7,494 bases of DNA, taken from the NCBI GenBank assembly GCA_018714945.1, contig DVMO01000089.1, positions 1 to 7,494 on the forward strand, read 5' to 3'. This document shows positions 1 through 5,654 of the stretch, in pieces. Both the position numbers and the translations under genes were made by a program. Position 1 is the first letter of the stretch, and every line of letters begins with the position of its first letter. Under the pieces are notes generated by a model. It worked only from the letters and a program-made list of their open reading frames with translations, was not told the DNA's origin and searched no databases. The stretch is from Fimisoma avicola. GTDB taxonomy: Bacteria > Bacillota > Clostridia > Peptostreptococcales > Anaerovoracaceae.

Positions 1-19
1 CTTGTGTTATATTAGCCAT
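1..19 (-). CDS. Start of a divergent gene, truncated by the window edge
   Basis: Read on the minus strand, an ATG at 19-17 opens the frame MANITQ before the window ends. A Shine-Dalgarno-like TAAAGGAG (plus-strand positions 28-35) lies 8 nt upstream of the ATG, which is good spacing and is the main reason to believe this start. Six residues are too few to identify a product. The gene would be transcribed away from rpsU, so 20-161 would be a shared divergent upstream region. The start codon and first codons sit in one arm of a hairpin (see the repeat at 1-74). The alternative is that the ATG and SD match are chance and 1-100 is only the tail of something upstream. Confidence 0.5.
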
Positions 20-74
20 AGCAGAGACTCCTTTATGTTCTGGATTTTGTTTGGTAGCTAAACTATAACACAAG
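1..74. repeat. Imperfect inverted repeat spanning the divergent gene start
   Basis: CTTGTGTTATA at 1-11 is the exact reverse complement of TATAACACAAG at 64-74. The stem continues with TTAGC (12-16) against GCTAA (57-61) after a 2-nt bulge, giving 16 paired positions around a loop of about 40 nt. In the minus-strand transcript the early codons would pair with the 5' leader while the Shine-Dalgarno site stays in the loop. A competing stem, AGCAGAGA (20-27) with TCTCTGCT (82-89) followed by a T run at 92-98, cannot coexist with it. The repeat may extend left beyond the window. Function is unknown; translational control, an operator or an element end are all possible. Confidence 0.6.
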
Positions 75-161
75 GGAATGTTCTCTGCTTCTTTTTTTAT
101 TCAGTTGTAACATATCTATTGTAAACCTACAGACATTCTGGGGACTTTGCGAAAAAACCGC

Positions 162-190
162 TTGCGCCGGACAGGTAAAGATAGTATAAT
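162..190 (+). promoter_or_regulatory. Sigma-70-type promoter of the rpsU-yqeY operon
   Basis: TTGCGC (162-167) and a perfect TATAAT (185-190) are separated by exactly 17 bp. Transcription would start near 197, leaving a leader of about 65 nt before rpsU. No other strong -35/-10 pair was seen between this site and the gene. Confidence 0.75.
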
Positions 191-262
191 ATATCCGTTA
201 TCGGCTTGATGACTGTTCACACGGCTTATAGATTTCATGTTAGTCAGGAGGTGAATCAGAGA

Positions 263-442
263 ATGGCACAAGTGATCGTAAGAGAAAACGAAAGTCTGGA
301 GAGCGCACTCAAAAGGTTTAAAAGATCATGCGCAAGAGACGGCGTTATGTCAGAACTCAGAAAAAGAGAGCATTACGAAAAACCAAGCGTAAAGAGAAAG
401 AAAAAATCTGAGGCTGCGAGAAAAAAGGCTAAGAAATACTAA
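263..442 (+). CDS. rpsU: 30S ribosomal protein S21
   Basis: A 59-residue basic protein of the bS21 family, a late-assembling small-subunit protein near the anti-Shine-Dalgarno region of 16S rRNA. The N-terminus MAQVIVRENESLESALKRFKR and the run with RDGVMSELRKREHYEKPSVKRKKK are typical of Firmicute S21, and the tail is the usual lysine/arginine/alanine extension. ATG 263 is chosen because AGGAGGTGA (246-254) lies 8 nt upstream. An in-frame upstream start near 206 would add 19 unrelated residues and lacks a ribosome site. The gene is followed after 31 nt by yqeY, a common clostridial and bacillar order, and both share the promoter at 162-190. Identification is secure. Confidence 0.97.
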   Translation: MAQVIVRENESLESALKRFKRSCARDGVMSELRKREHYEKPSVKRKKKSEAARKKAKKY

Positions 443-473
443 TACAAGCAGTCATTTACAGAGGTGACGAGAA

Positions 474-920
474 TTGACCATAAAAGAAAGGCTTATGGAC
501 GACTTTAAGGCCGCCATGAAAGCTAAAGATGAAGTCGCAAAGAATACTATCAGTTTCGCCAGAGCTGCCATAAAGCAGTACGAGGTGGACAACAGAGAGG
601 AACTGAGCGACGATGGCGTTATTGCCATTTTATCCAAGCAAGTTAAGATGAGAAAAGATGCACTTGCTGATTTTGAAAAAGCCGGAAGAACAGATCTGAT
701 AGATTCATACAAAGCTGAAATCGAGATATTGAACAGATATCTGCCGGAACAGCTTTCGGAGGAAGACATACTCAATGAAGTCCGCAAGACTGCGGCTGAA
801 CTGGGTATAGAAGGCGGAAAGCAGAACATGGGCAAGCTCATGGGGCCGGTCATGGCCAAGCTCAAAGGCCGTGCCGACGGCAATGCCGTAAAGAAAGTTG
901 TAACGGAATTTCTGGGATAG
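474..920 (+). CDS. yqeY: YqeY/GatB-like family protein
   Basis: A 148-residue protein matching the YqeY family, whose members are about 147-150 residues and resemble the C-terminal tRNA-binding domain of the amidotransferase subunit GatB. The exact role in cells lacking a GatB fusion is not established. Visible hallmarks are the start TIKERLMDDFKAAMKAKDEV, the IAILSKQVKMRKDALADFEKAGR stretch around residues 50-70, the RYLPEQLSEEDI stretch around 87-98, and the glycine-rich MGKLMGPVMAKLKGRADG segment near the C-terminus. The start codon is TTG: GAGGTGA (461-467) lies 6 nt upstream, and the resulting N-terminus matches the family, so a later ATG start is unlikely. It is cotranscribed with rpsU and followed directly by a terminator. 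Confidence 0.93.
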   Translation: MTIKERLMDDFKAAMKAKDEVAKNTISFARAAIKQYEVDNREELSDDGVIAILSKQVKMRKDALADFEKAGRTDLIDSYKAEIEILNRYLPEQLSEEDILNEVRKTAAELGIEGGKQNMGKLMGPVMAKLKGRADGNAVKKVVTEFLG

Positions 921-932
921 AGACTACTGGGA

Positions 933-963
933 GGCTCTCCGCTGTGCGGAGAGCCTTGTTTGA
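933..963 (+). terminator. Intrinsic terminator of rpsU-yqeY
   Basis: GGCTCTCCGC (933-942) pairs perfectly with GCGGAGAGCC (946-955) across a 3-nt TGT loop, followed by a T-rich tail (TTGTTTGAT). It sits 12 nt after the yqeY stop codon. Confidence 0.88.
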
Positions 964-1138
964 TATTGATAGGCAGGCCGCCGCCCGGACGGCGGCCGAT
1001 CGTATCGTGTGATGCGGCTGCTGAGCGTGGTGCGGCGTACAGTTGTGGTGCGATGGAGCGCAAAAGTGCGGCTGCCCGGCGGCCGGCCAGGCTGACCGCA
1101 GTGCAGTGGGGCAACTGTTCGGTACGCCGGAACACTGC
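964..1138. repeat. GC-rich spacer with a hairpin and an 18-bp-period degenerate tandem repeat
   Basis: GGCCGCCG (976-983) and CGGCGGCC (990-997) form a perfect 8-bp stem with a 6-nt loop. After it, the core TGCGGC (TGCGAT in one unit) recurs at 1013, 1031, 1049 and 1067, an exact 18-bp period over four units that are otherwise diverged. Frames open through here on both strands have no ribosome sites and no recognisable protein, so I treat the stretch as non-coding. The remaining 1083-1138 shows nothing I can name. Confidence 0.6.
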
Positions 1139-1396
1139 TTGTTGGCTTTTTTTCGGACAGAACTTTGAAAAGCCAACATTGTGTGTCGAAAACTGTCGAA
1201 AGTGGCTTATAAAATTGATGATGTTGGCTTTTGGCTCCGAAGGATGTATTTTAGGTAACAGTTTTTTGGAAAACCGTGACCTGATTTTTGTTGAACGGAG
1301 CAAAAAGCCAACATCGACAGATTTCGACAGGCGTAATCCGGGTATGATCCGGAAAATGTTGGCTTTTTTCCGAGTGCCGAGGAAAAAAGCCAACCG
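1139..1396. repeat. Cluster of nested inverted repeats (TGTTGGCTTTT element)
   Basis: The 11-mer TGTTGGCTTTT occurs at 1140-1150, 1222-1232 and 1357-1367. Its reverse complement occurs at 1168-1178 and 1303-1313, and with one mismatch at 1385-1395. They alternate strictly forward/reverse, making three successive hairpins. Hairpin 2 is the longest: arms 1220-1239 and 1296-1315 pair at 19 of 20 positions, and a further hairpin lies inside its loop, with arms near 1253-1265 and 1270-1282 pairing at about 11 of 13. Hairpin 3 has a perfect 14-bp stem (1359-1372 with 1381-1394) and a 9-nt loop. TGTCGAAAACTGTCGA at 1184-1199 is inverted at 1314-1329 with one mismatch. No coding signal is seen. It could be a REP/BIME-like or MITE-like element, or encode a structured RNA. 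Confidence 0.8.
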
Positions 1397-1400
1397 ATCC

Positions 1401-1560
1401 GCTGCGGGCAGACATGGGCACCGGACGACACCGCAGACAGACGGACCGGTGCCACGCAAGCACTCGGCTGATCCGCCGCAGACAGACGGGCCGGAGGCCC
1501 GCAGGCACTTGGACAACCCACGAGCACTTAGGCCAGCCTGCAGACATCAGATACCCGCAT
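1401..1560. repeat. GC-rich 45-bp-period repeat upstream of moaC
   Basis: Two adjacent 45-bp units, 1431-1475 and 1476-1520, agree at 34 of 45 positions by eye. Both begin CCGCAGACAGACGG and both carry GCACT(C/T)GG at the same offset. Diverged relatives of the GCAGACA core also occur at 1408 and 1540. The tract ends just before the moaC ribosome site (AAGGAGGA, 1581-1588). Because the period is a multiple of three, reading frames stay open across it on both strands, but nothing recognisable is encoded. Confidence 0.65.
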
Positions 1561-1595
1561 ACACACCGGCGAGACCACTCAAGGAGGAGACAAAC

Positions 1596-2156
1596 ATGGA
1601 ACTGACTCACTTTGACGAAAACGGAAAAGCCATAATGGTAGATATTTCCGCAAAGAAAGATACAGGCAGGACGGCAGAAGCCGAAGGCACGATTTTTTTT
1701 AACAGCAATGTTGCAGACGCCATCAGCAAAGGTACATCGGCAAAAGGCGATGTGATTGGTGTTGCAACGGTTGCAGGCATCATGGCGGCAAAGCGGACAT
1801 GGGAACTGATACCAATGTGCCACAACATACCCCTCGGAAGCTGTCAGGTGATTTTCGACGAAAAGCCACGCCGCATTCCGGTGCAGATTGCAGCGACGCA
1901 AGACGCCGGCAGCGCAAACGCCGCCTTAGACTCAGACCAGACACACACCAGAGACGAGCGATATTTACTGACATGCCGTTGTATCGTCAAAACTACGGGC
2001 AAGACCGGGGCAGAGATGGAAGCCCTGACGGGGGTAAGTGTTGCCCTCCTGACGGTCTACGATATGTGCAAGGCCCTTGACAAGACCATGGAGATCGCCG
2101 GCGTGCGCCTGCTCAAAAAGACCGGCGGAAAGAGCGGCACGATCATCAATATTTAG
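1596..2156 (+). CDS. moaC: Cyclic pyranopterin monophosphate synthase MoaC
   Basis: MoaC converts the cyclic GTP derivative made by MoaA into cyclic pyranopterin monophosphate, the second part of step 1 of molybdenum-cofactor synthesis, in the cytoplasm. Visible signatures are MVDISAK (residues 14-20), KGTSAKGDV with K50, AAKRTWELIPMCH with H76, TGKTGAEMEALTGVSVALLTVYDMCKA with D156 and K159, and a GGKSG tail. The positions equivalent to E. coli K51, H77, D128 and K131 are all kept. The protein is 186 residues, against about 160 for the family. The excess is one insertion of about 29 residues between CQVIFDEK and LLTCRCIVKTTGKTG (about residues 92-120), rich in A, D, Q, S and T. The usual proline after MCH is Asn here. 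ATG 1596 follows AAGGAGGA with 7 nt spacing. mogA follows, so a molybdoenzyme is expected elsewhere in the genome. Confidence 0.94.
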   Translation: MELTHFDENGKAIMVDISAKKDTGRTAEAEGTIFFNSNVADAISKGTSAKGDVIGVATVAGIMAAKRTWELIPMCHNIPLGSCQVIFDEKPRRIPVQIAATQDAGSANAALDSDQTHTRDERYLLTCRCIVKTTGKTGAEMEALTGVSVALLTVYDMCKALDKTMEIAGVRLLKKTGGKSGTIINI

Positions 2157-2185
2157 CGCAACAGATCAGATCATGCGCGGCGACT

Positions 2186-2276
2186 GGCCGGCACCAGAGC
2201 CAGGCGCAACATAAGAGCCGGGGCCGGCACCGGAGACAGGCACGACATCAAAGACGGATACGATACTGGAGACAGG
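2186..2276. repeat. 36-bp-period degenerate repeat between moaC and mogA
   Basis: ACCAGAGCCAGG (2193-2204), ACCGGAGACAGG (2229-2240) and ACTGGAGACAGG (2265-2276) are spaced exactly 36 bp apart. The first two units share 23 of 27 positions from GGCCGGCACC onward. The third copy runs into the mogA Shine-Dalgarno site (GGAGGG, 2275-2280). The 128-bp gap holds nothing else I can identify. Confidence 0.65.
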
Positions 2277-2284
2277 AGGGAAAA

Positions 2285-2782
2285 ATGTACAGAGCAGCAG
2301 TGATCACATTGAGCGACAAAGGAGCTGCAGGCCTCAGGGCGGATATGAGCGGCCCTGCCGCAGCCCGGATGCTGGAAGAAACGGGAGAATATATGATAGA
2401 AGAAACTTTGCTCATCCCTGATGAGCCGGAACGGCTCAAAAGAGAACTCATCCGGCTCAGCGACGAGTCCGGCATGGACCTGATACTGACATCGGGAGGC
2501 ACCGGATTTTCGCCGAGGGACTGGACGCCGGAAGCCACCATGGATGTGGCAGACCGCAACGCACCGGGGATTTCCGAGTATATGAGGGCCAGGTCCTGTG
2601 AGATCACACCAAAGGGAATGCTGTCGAGAGGCGTGTCAGTGATCAGAGGAAAGACCCTGATAATAAACTTACCAGGCAGTCCCAAGGCTGTCCGGGAAAA
2701 TCTCGGATTCATATTGCCTGCCCTCAGCCACGGCCTTGAGATCCTCACCGGCCGGGGCGGCGAATGCGGCGGAGAAGGATGA
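2285..2782 (+). CDS. mogA: Molybdopterin adenylyltransferase (MogA/MoaB family)
   Basis: A 165-residue cytoplasmic protein of the MogA/MoaB family, which adenylates molybdopterin with ATP before molybdate insertion. Family marks in order are AAVITLSDKG at the N-terminus, IPDE around residue 46, DLILTSGGTGFSPRDWTPEAT at 65-85 (the phosphate-binding GGTG and the catalytic Asp region), GMLSRGVSVIRGKTLIINLPGSPKAVREN at 111-139, and a C-terminal LPALSHGLEIL helix. Length is normal for the short bacterial form. GGAGGG (2275-2280) lies 4 nt from the ATG. It is in an operon with moaC, and a terminator follows. MogA and MoaB cannot be separated firmly by eye; in Firmicutes a single such protein usually does the adenylation. 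Confidence 0.9.
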   Translation: MYRAAVITLSDKGAAGLRADMSGPAAARMLEETGEYMIEETLLIPDEPERLKRELIRLSDESGMDLILTSGGTGFSPRDWTPEATMDVADRNAPGISEYMRARSCEITPKGMLSRGVSVIRGKTLIINLPGSPKAVRENLGFILPALSHGLEILTGRGGECGGEG

Positions 2783-2812
2783 AACATCCAAACCGGATAG
2801 TGACAGGCAAAC

Positions 2813-2867
2813 GAAAAACTCTATGCCAGGCAGTGAACGGCTGCCCTTCGCATAGGGTTTTTCTTTT
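2813..2867 (+). terminator. Intrinsic terminator after mogA
   Basis: AAAACTCTATGC (2815-2826) pairs with GCATAGGGTTTT (2850-2861) with one G-T wobble. An inner stem, GGCAG (2829-2833) with CTGCC (2841-2845), continues the hairpin, and a T-rich run (TTTTTCTTTT) follows. The matching A run upstream could make it work weakly in both directions. Confidence 0.85.
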
Positions 2868-2906
2868 AGATATTCCTGATAAAAACAATAGGTTAAATAA
2901 TAATAG

Positions 2907-2935
2907 TTGCCTGGGGACTGTGATCGTGATATGGT
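2907..2935 (+). promoter_or_regulatory. Candidate promoter of the small membrane protein gene
   Basis: TTGCCT (2907-2912) and TATGGT (2930-2935) are 17 bp apart, 40 nt before the ATG at 2975 and just after the mogA terminator. The -10 is only a moderate match, so confidence is limited. Confidence 0.5.
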
Positions 2936-2974
2936 ACAGTAAAGGACAAAAGTTTAAAAATGTAAGGAGGCACA

Positions 2975-3430
2975 ATGGCAGGCAAGTTTGGGAAACGAAC
3001 AGTGTTTTACAGAAGATTTATAATTTCTTTCGGAATCTTTTCTATTATCTATCAGATGGTGCTCGTGTGGGCAATATACCTGTTTCACGGAGTCAGCGGC
3101 AATGCGGTACGCCACTATCTTATCGCTGATCTCGATCAGCTCGAAGCAGCGGGCACGAGCCATGCCCTTGCGGTTTTCTTTCAGATAATGATAATCGCAG
3201 GCCTGATATGGTCACTGGCCGGCGAAAAGGTGATACGACAGGCCATCGTCCCAAAACGAGTGAAACGCCGGACTTTCATCATCGTTCAGATGATCTTGCT
3301 GGCTCTGCTTGCCATCGCTCTGATCATAGTATTCGATCGGATGCTATACCATGCCCTGAGAGCATTTATAGTCCCGGAAGTGCTGATCCTGGAGGTGTGG
3401 CTGGACGCTTTTCTCAGAAGTAAGATGTAG
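2975..3430 (+). CDS. Small four-helix membrane protein, function unknown
   Basis: A 151-residue protein I do not recognise. A basic N-terminus (GKFGKRTVFYRR) leads into four likely membrane segments: about residues 15-37, 63-82, 99-120 and 126-146, separated by short loops. The loop after segment 2 is very basic (KRVKRR), and an acidic/amphipathic loop (ADLDQLEAAG) precedes it, so by the positive-inside rule both ends are probably cytoplasmic. AAGGAGG (2964-2970) sits 4 nt from the ATG. It lies between a terminator and the operator of the two-component operon and is co-oriented, so it could feed into that system. It lacks the conserved His/Cys protease residues of AgrB. A DUF3021-like protein, a family often found beside LytTR regulators, is a possibility I cannot confirm. 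Confidence 0.8.
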   Translation: MAGKFGKRTVFYRRFIISFGIFSIIYQMVLVWAIYLFHGVSGNAVRHYLIADLDQLEAAGTSHALAVFFQIMIIAGLIWSLAGEKVIRQAIVPKRVKRRTFIIVQMILLALLAIALIIVFDRMLYHALRAFIVPEVLILEVWLDAFLRSKM

Positions 3431-3435
3431 GTTTG

Positions 3436-3482
3436 ACCATTCGCCTCCTGACCGTTCACAACAAAAAACGACCGTTCGCAAC
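3436..3482 (+). promoter_or_regulatory. LytTR-type operator 1 (upstream of the regulator operon)
   Basis: Two direct boxes, ACCGTTCACAAC (3451-3462) and ACCGTTCGCAAC (3471-3482), are 20 bp apart start to start. An A run between them suits DNA bending. A weaker ACCATTCGC lies at 3436-3444. Paired direct repeats about two helical turns apart just upstream of the -35 are the known binding layout of AgrA/ComE/VirR-type LytTR proteins. The same block recurs at 5655-5696. Confidence 0.82.
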
Positions 3483-3489
3483 ATTGCGG

Positions 3490-3518
3490 TTGAAAGCACA
3501 GCCTTTCCGCCATATAAT
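3490..3518 (+). promoter_or_regulatory. Promoter of the two-component operon
   Basis: TTGAAA (3490-3495) and a perfect TATAAT (3513-3518) are spaced 17 bp apart. The -35 begins 7 nt after the second operator box, a position where an activator could contact RNA polymerase. The start codon of the regulator is 29 nt beyond the -10. Confidence 0.8.
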
Positions 3519-3547
3519 GAAAGCACAAAAGGGATAAGAGGTTCAAC

Positions 3548-4258
3548 ATGAAGATACTTTTTTGCGACGATCAGCCCATGTATCTGGACCAGATGATAAA
3601 GCTGTGCCGCAGATACGAGGCAGAAAGCGGCGAGGAATATGAAATGCTGGCCGTGAGCGACTTTCAGGACAGAGGCGGTTTTGAGGCGGATCTGATCTTT
3701 CTCGATGTGGAAATGCCCGGAAAAACCGGCATAGCCATCAAAGATGAACTTGAAGCAGCCCACAGCAAGAGCCTGATTATCTTCGTGACCAATTATATAG
3801 AAAATGTCTACGACGCTTTCGGCCTGAATGTCATCGGCTTCATGCCCAAGCCCATGGACTATCCGACCCTCAGGCTGCTGATGAAAAAGGCGGAAAACCT
3901 GCTCATAGGCCAGAAAGTCATAGAGATAGAGCCGTCTTTCCATGTAAAGGCCGACGACATAAGATACATAACGATGGACAATGTATATTCGGACATATGG
4001 TTTTCACAGGCGGCAAGAGAAAAGCACAGGATCGTGCGCAAGACATTGTCTCAGTGGACGGAGACATTGCCCCAGGAGATCTTCATGGAAATAAATAAAA
4101 GCTGCATAGTGAACTGCTGCCACATCAGTGAATTTGCCGCAGACTCGGTGATAATGGACGAAAAAGGTGAAAAGCTCGTCATAAGCCGGCGCCGCAGGCA
4201 GCAGTGCGCCGAACAGTACAACAATTATTCTATGCTGATGGCAAGGCTGGGCCGGTGA
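3548..4258 (+). CDS. LytTR-family response regulator (AgrA-like)
   Basis: A 236-residue two-domain regulator. Residues 1-120 are a receiver domain: acidic pair D7-D8, phospho-acceptor D53 in FLDVEMPG, T81 in FVTNY, and K101 in MPKP. Residues about 125-236 are a LytTR DNA-binding domain, recognised by ADDIRYITMDNVYSDIWF, FMEINKSCIVNCCHISEF and the basic VISRRRRQQCAEQY near the end. Length and order match AgrA/VirR/ComE-type regulators, which bind paired direct repeats with their beta-strand domain. The gene is preceded by operator 1 and followed after 19 nt by its cognate kinase, so autoregulation is likely. The ribosome site is weak (AAGAGG, 3537-3542). The target genes outside the operon are probably those behind operator 2. 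Family assignment is secure; the regulon is inferred. Confidence 0.94.
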   Translation: MKILFCDDQPMYLDQMIKLCRRYEAESGEEYEMLAVSDFQDRGGFEADLIFLDVEMPGKTGIAIKDELEAAHSKSLIIFVTNYIENVYDAFGLNVIGFMPKPMDYPTLRLLMKKAENLLIGQKVIEIEPSFHVKADDIRYITMDNVYSDIWFSQAAREKHRIVRKTLSQWTETLPQEIFMEINKSCIVNCCHISEFAADSVIMDEKGEKLVISRRRRQQCAEQYNNYSMLMARLGR

Positions 4259-4277
4259 CGGCAGGGGAAAGAAAGCG

Positions 4278-5588
4278 ATGAATTTATTTCTCGGAATAGT
4301 ATACCAAATATTACAGATTCTCACATTGATAGTGTTATTTTGGGGACTCTTGGGTTTTGATATTGAAAAAACTAATAAAAGAAAAGTCATCATCACAATG
4401 GGGGTTACCTTAGCCATAGCGGCGGCATATATAAAATTAAGGACAATATGGGGACTCAGCAATCTGGTAATATATTTATCTGTGAGCATATTGCCGACGG
4501 CCGTGTTTGGTATCCGTCAATTTGGTCTTGTCCTTGCTACGGCCATTGTTACGACCAATTTTCAAAACCTGGTCATAGGCATAATATTGATTATTAAAAG
4601 CAGGGAGGCTGCAACTTGGGAAGCTATAGACATGGGATATAGTTTGGGACCGTGGATCATGCTTGCTGTTGTTGCAGGGCTTTCGTATATTCTTAAGAAA
4701 AGCCGCCATAATGTCAATCAGGCTATTTGTCGTATACATCCTGTGTGGTATTATGCGCTTGCGATAATACTATTCTTTATAGTGCGGGGGTTTGGAGGCA
4801 GAGGGAGCAAAGATGCCTTGTATTATGTCTTTGAGGGTATAAGCATGATCTTTGATACGGCACTGCTGCTATCTGTTTTTATAATTCCTATTTTGTGCGT
4901 CTTTCTCATATATCAGAAAAATGAATTGATCAAAGAACGGACATTTAATCAGAGATGTATCCGCGAACAGACAGAGCAGTATGTCTTTTTGCGCAACACC
5001 CAGCAGGAACTACGCAAATTCCGCCATGACAATATTGCCCATCTGAGCACGATCCAGTATATGGCCCAGTCCGGAGAAGACGATAAGATAAGCGCATATG
5101 TTACCGAACTGCTCAACTCGCAGGAGATCGTCAAATATTATGATACGGGAAACATAATTGGAGACGCCGTGATCAACCAGTATTACCGAATGTGCAGGGA
5201 CGCCGGTATCGAAGCTGTTGTGGCCGGAAGGCTGGTCGAGGGCATACAGGTAACAGAGACCGATCTGTGCGTGATACTGACAAACATCATCGCCAACGCA
5301 TATGAGGCAGCTCTTGCCGCTGAGAAAAAACTCCTGAGGATAGAGCTATCAAACTTTCAAAGCAAGCAGTTCATCCGAGTAGCAAATACCGCAAAAGATA
5401 ATGTGGATATAAAGGACGGAGAAGTTTCCATAAAGAGGAGCAGCAAGGCCGACAGGGACTCCCACGGCTTCGGCATACAGAATATCAAAGAGGCCGTCCA
5501 CCGAGCAGGCGGCAGTGTCAAGTGGTATAAGGACACAGAGTCAGATGTTCCGCTGATCGTCGCAGAAGTGGAGTTGAAAGTAGGATAA
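4278..5588 (+). CDS. AgrC-like membrane sensor histidine kinase
   Basis: A 436-residue HPK10-type kinase. The first 215 residues form a polytopic sensor with about six or seven membrane segments (near 5-25, 36-54, 62-79, 84-106, 122-140, 155-171 and 188-213). A linker/coiled region (about 215-245) leads to the H-box FRHDNIAHLS with phospho-acceptor H250. The GHKL ATPase domain follows, with N-box LTNIIANAYEAA (N336, N340) and G-box HGFGIQN (residues 396-402). This is the layout of AgrC and related peptide receptors that lack a large extracellular domain. It should phosphorylate the regulator encoded immediately upstream. The sensor half is AT-rich while the kinase half is near 50% GC, and no AgrB/AgrD gene is adjacent, so the ligand cannot be named. 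The start follows a GGGGAAAG ribosome site. Confidence 0.92.
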   Translation: MNLFLGIVYQILQILTLIVLFWGLLGFDIEKTNKRKVIITMGVTLAIAAAYIKLRTIWGLSNLVIYLSVSILPTAVFGIRQFGLVLATAIVTTNFQNLVIGIILIIKSREAATWEAIDMGYSLGPWIMLAVVAGLSYILKKSRHNVNQAICRIHPVWYYALAIILFFIVRGFGGRGSKDALYYVFEGISMIFDTALLLSVFIIPILCVFLIYQKNELIKERTFNQRCIREQTEQYVFLRNTQQELRKFRHDNIAHLSTIQYMAQSGEDDKISAYVTELLNSQEIVKYYDTGNIIGDAVINQYYRMCRDAGIEAVVAGRLVEGIQVTETDLCVILTNIIANAYEAALAAEKKLLRIELSNFQSKQFIRVANTAKDNVDIKDGEVSIKRSSKADRDSHGFGIQNIKEAVHRAGGSVKWYKDTESDVPLIVAEVELKVG

Positions 5589-5604
5589 AAATACAGGCAC
5601 ATTG

Positions 5605-5641
5605 AAAGCGGGCTGTAGAAACTGCGCTCGCTTTTTGATTT
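5605..5641 (+). terminator. Intrinsic terminator after the kinase gene
   Basis: AAAGCGGGC (5605-5613) pairs with GCTCGCTTT (5626-5634) with one G-T wobble across a 12-nt loop, followed by TTGATTTTTT. It isolates the regulator-kinase operon from the secreted-protein genes, which have their own operator and promoter. Confidence 0.8.
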
Positions 5642-5654
5642 TTTGGATAAACTT

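Noticed and set aside
206..262. Longer start for ribosomal protein S21
   Set aside because: The extra 19 residues match nothing in the family and there is no Shine-Dalgarno site before 206, whereas ATG 263 has a near-perfect one.
1139..1396. CRISPR array
   Set aside because: The repeats alternate in orientation and are only 11 bp, without regular direct repeats and unique spacers, and no cas gene is present.
960..1595. Long in-frame N-terminal extension of MoaC (about 212 codons open upstream of the ATG)
   Set aside because: The family start MELTHFDENGKA has a strong ribosome site at 1581-1588, the upstream peptide is unlike any MoaC, and its openness is explained by GC-rich repeats with periods divisible by three.
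1139..1595. Molybdenum-cofactor riboswitch ahead of moaC
   Set aside because: The hairpins here are AT-rich, repetitive and share the same arm, and I see none of the conserved sequence blocks expected of the Moco RNA motif; a covariance-model search would settle it.
452..1901. Long open frames on the minus strand across yqeY, the repeat tract and moaC
   Set aside because: They overlap well-identified plus-strand genes or repeats, have no ribosome sites, and give low-complexity Ser/Arg/Cys-rich products typical of antisense shadows.
2975..3430. AgrB-like peptide protease
   Set aside because: The length is somewhat short and the conserved His and Cys catalytic residues of AgrB are missing; the protein contains no cysteine.
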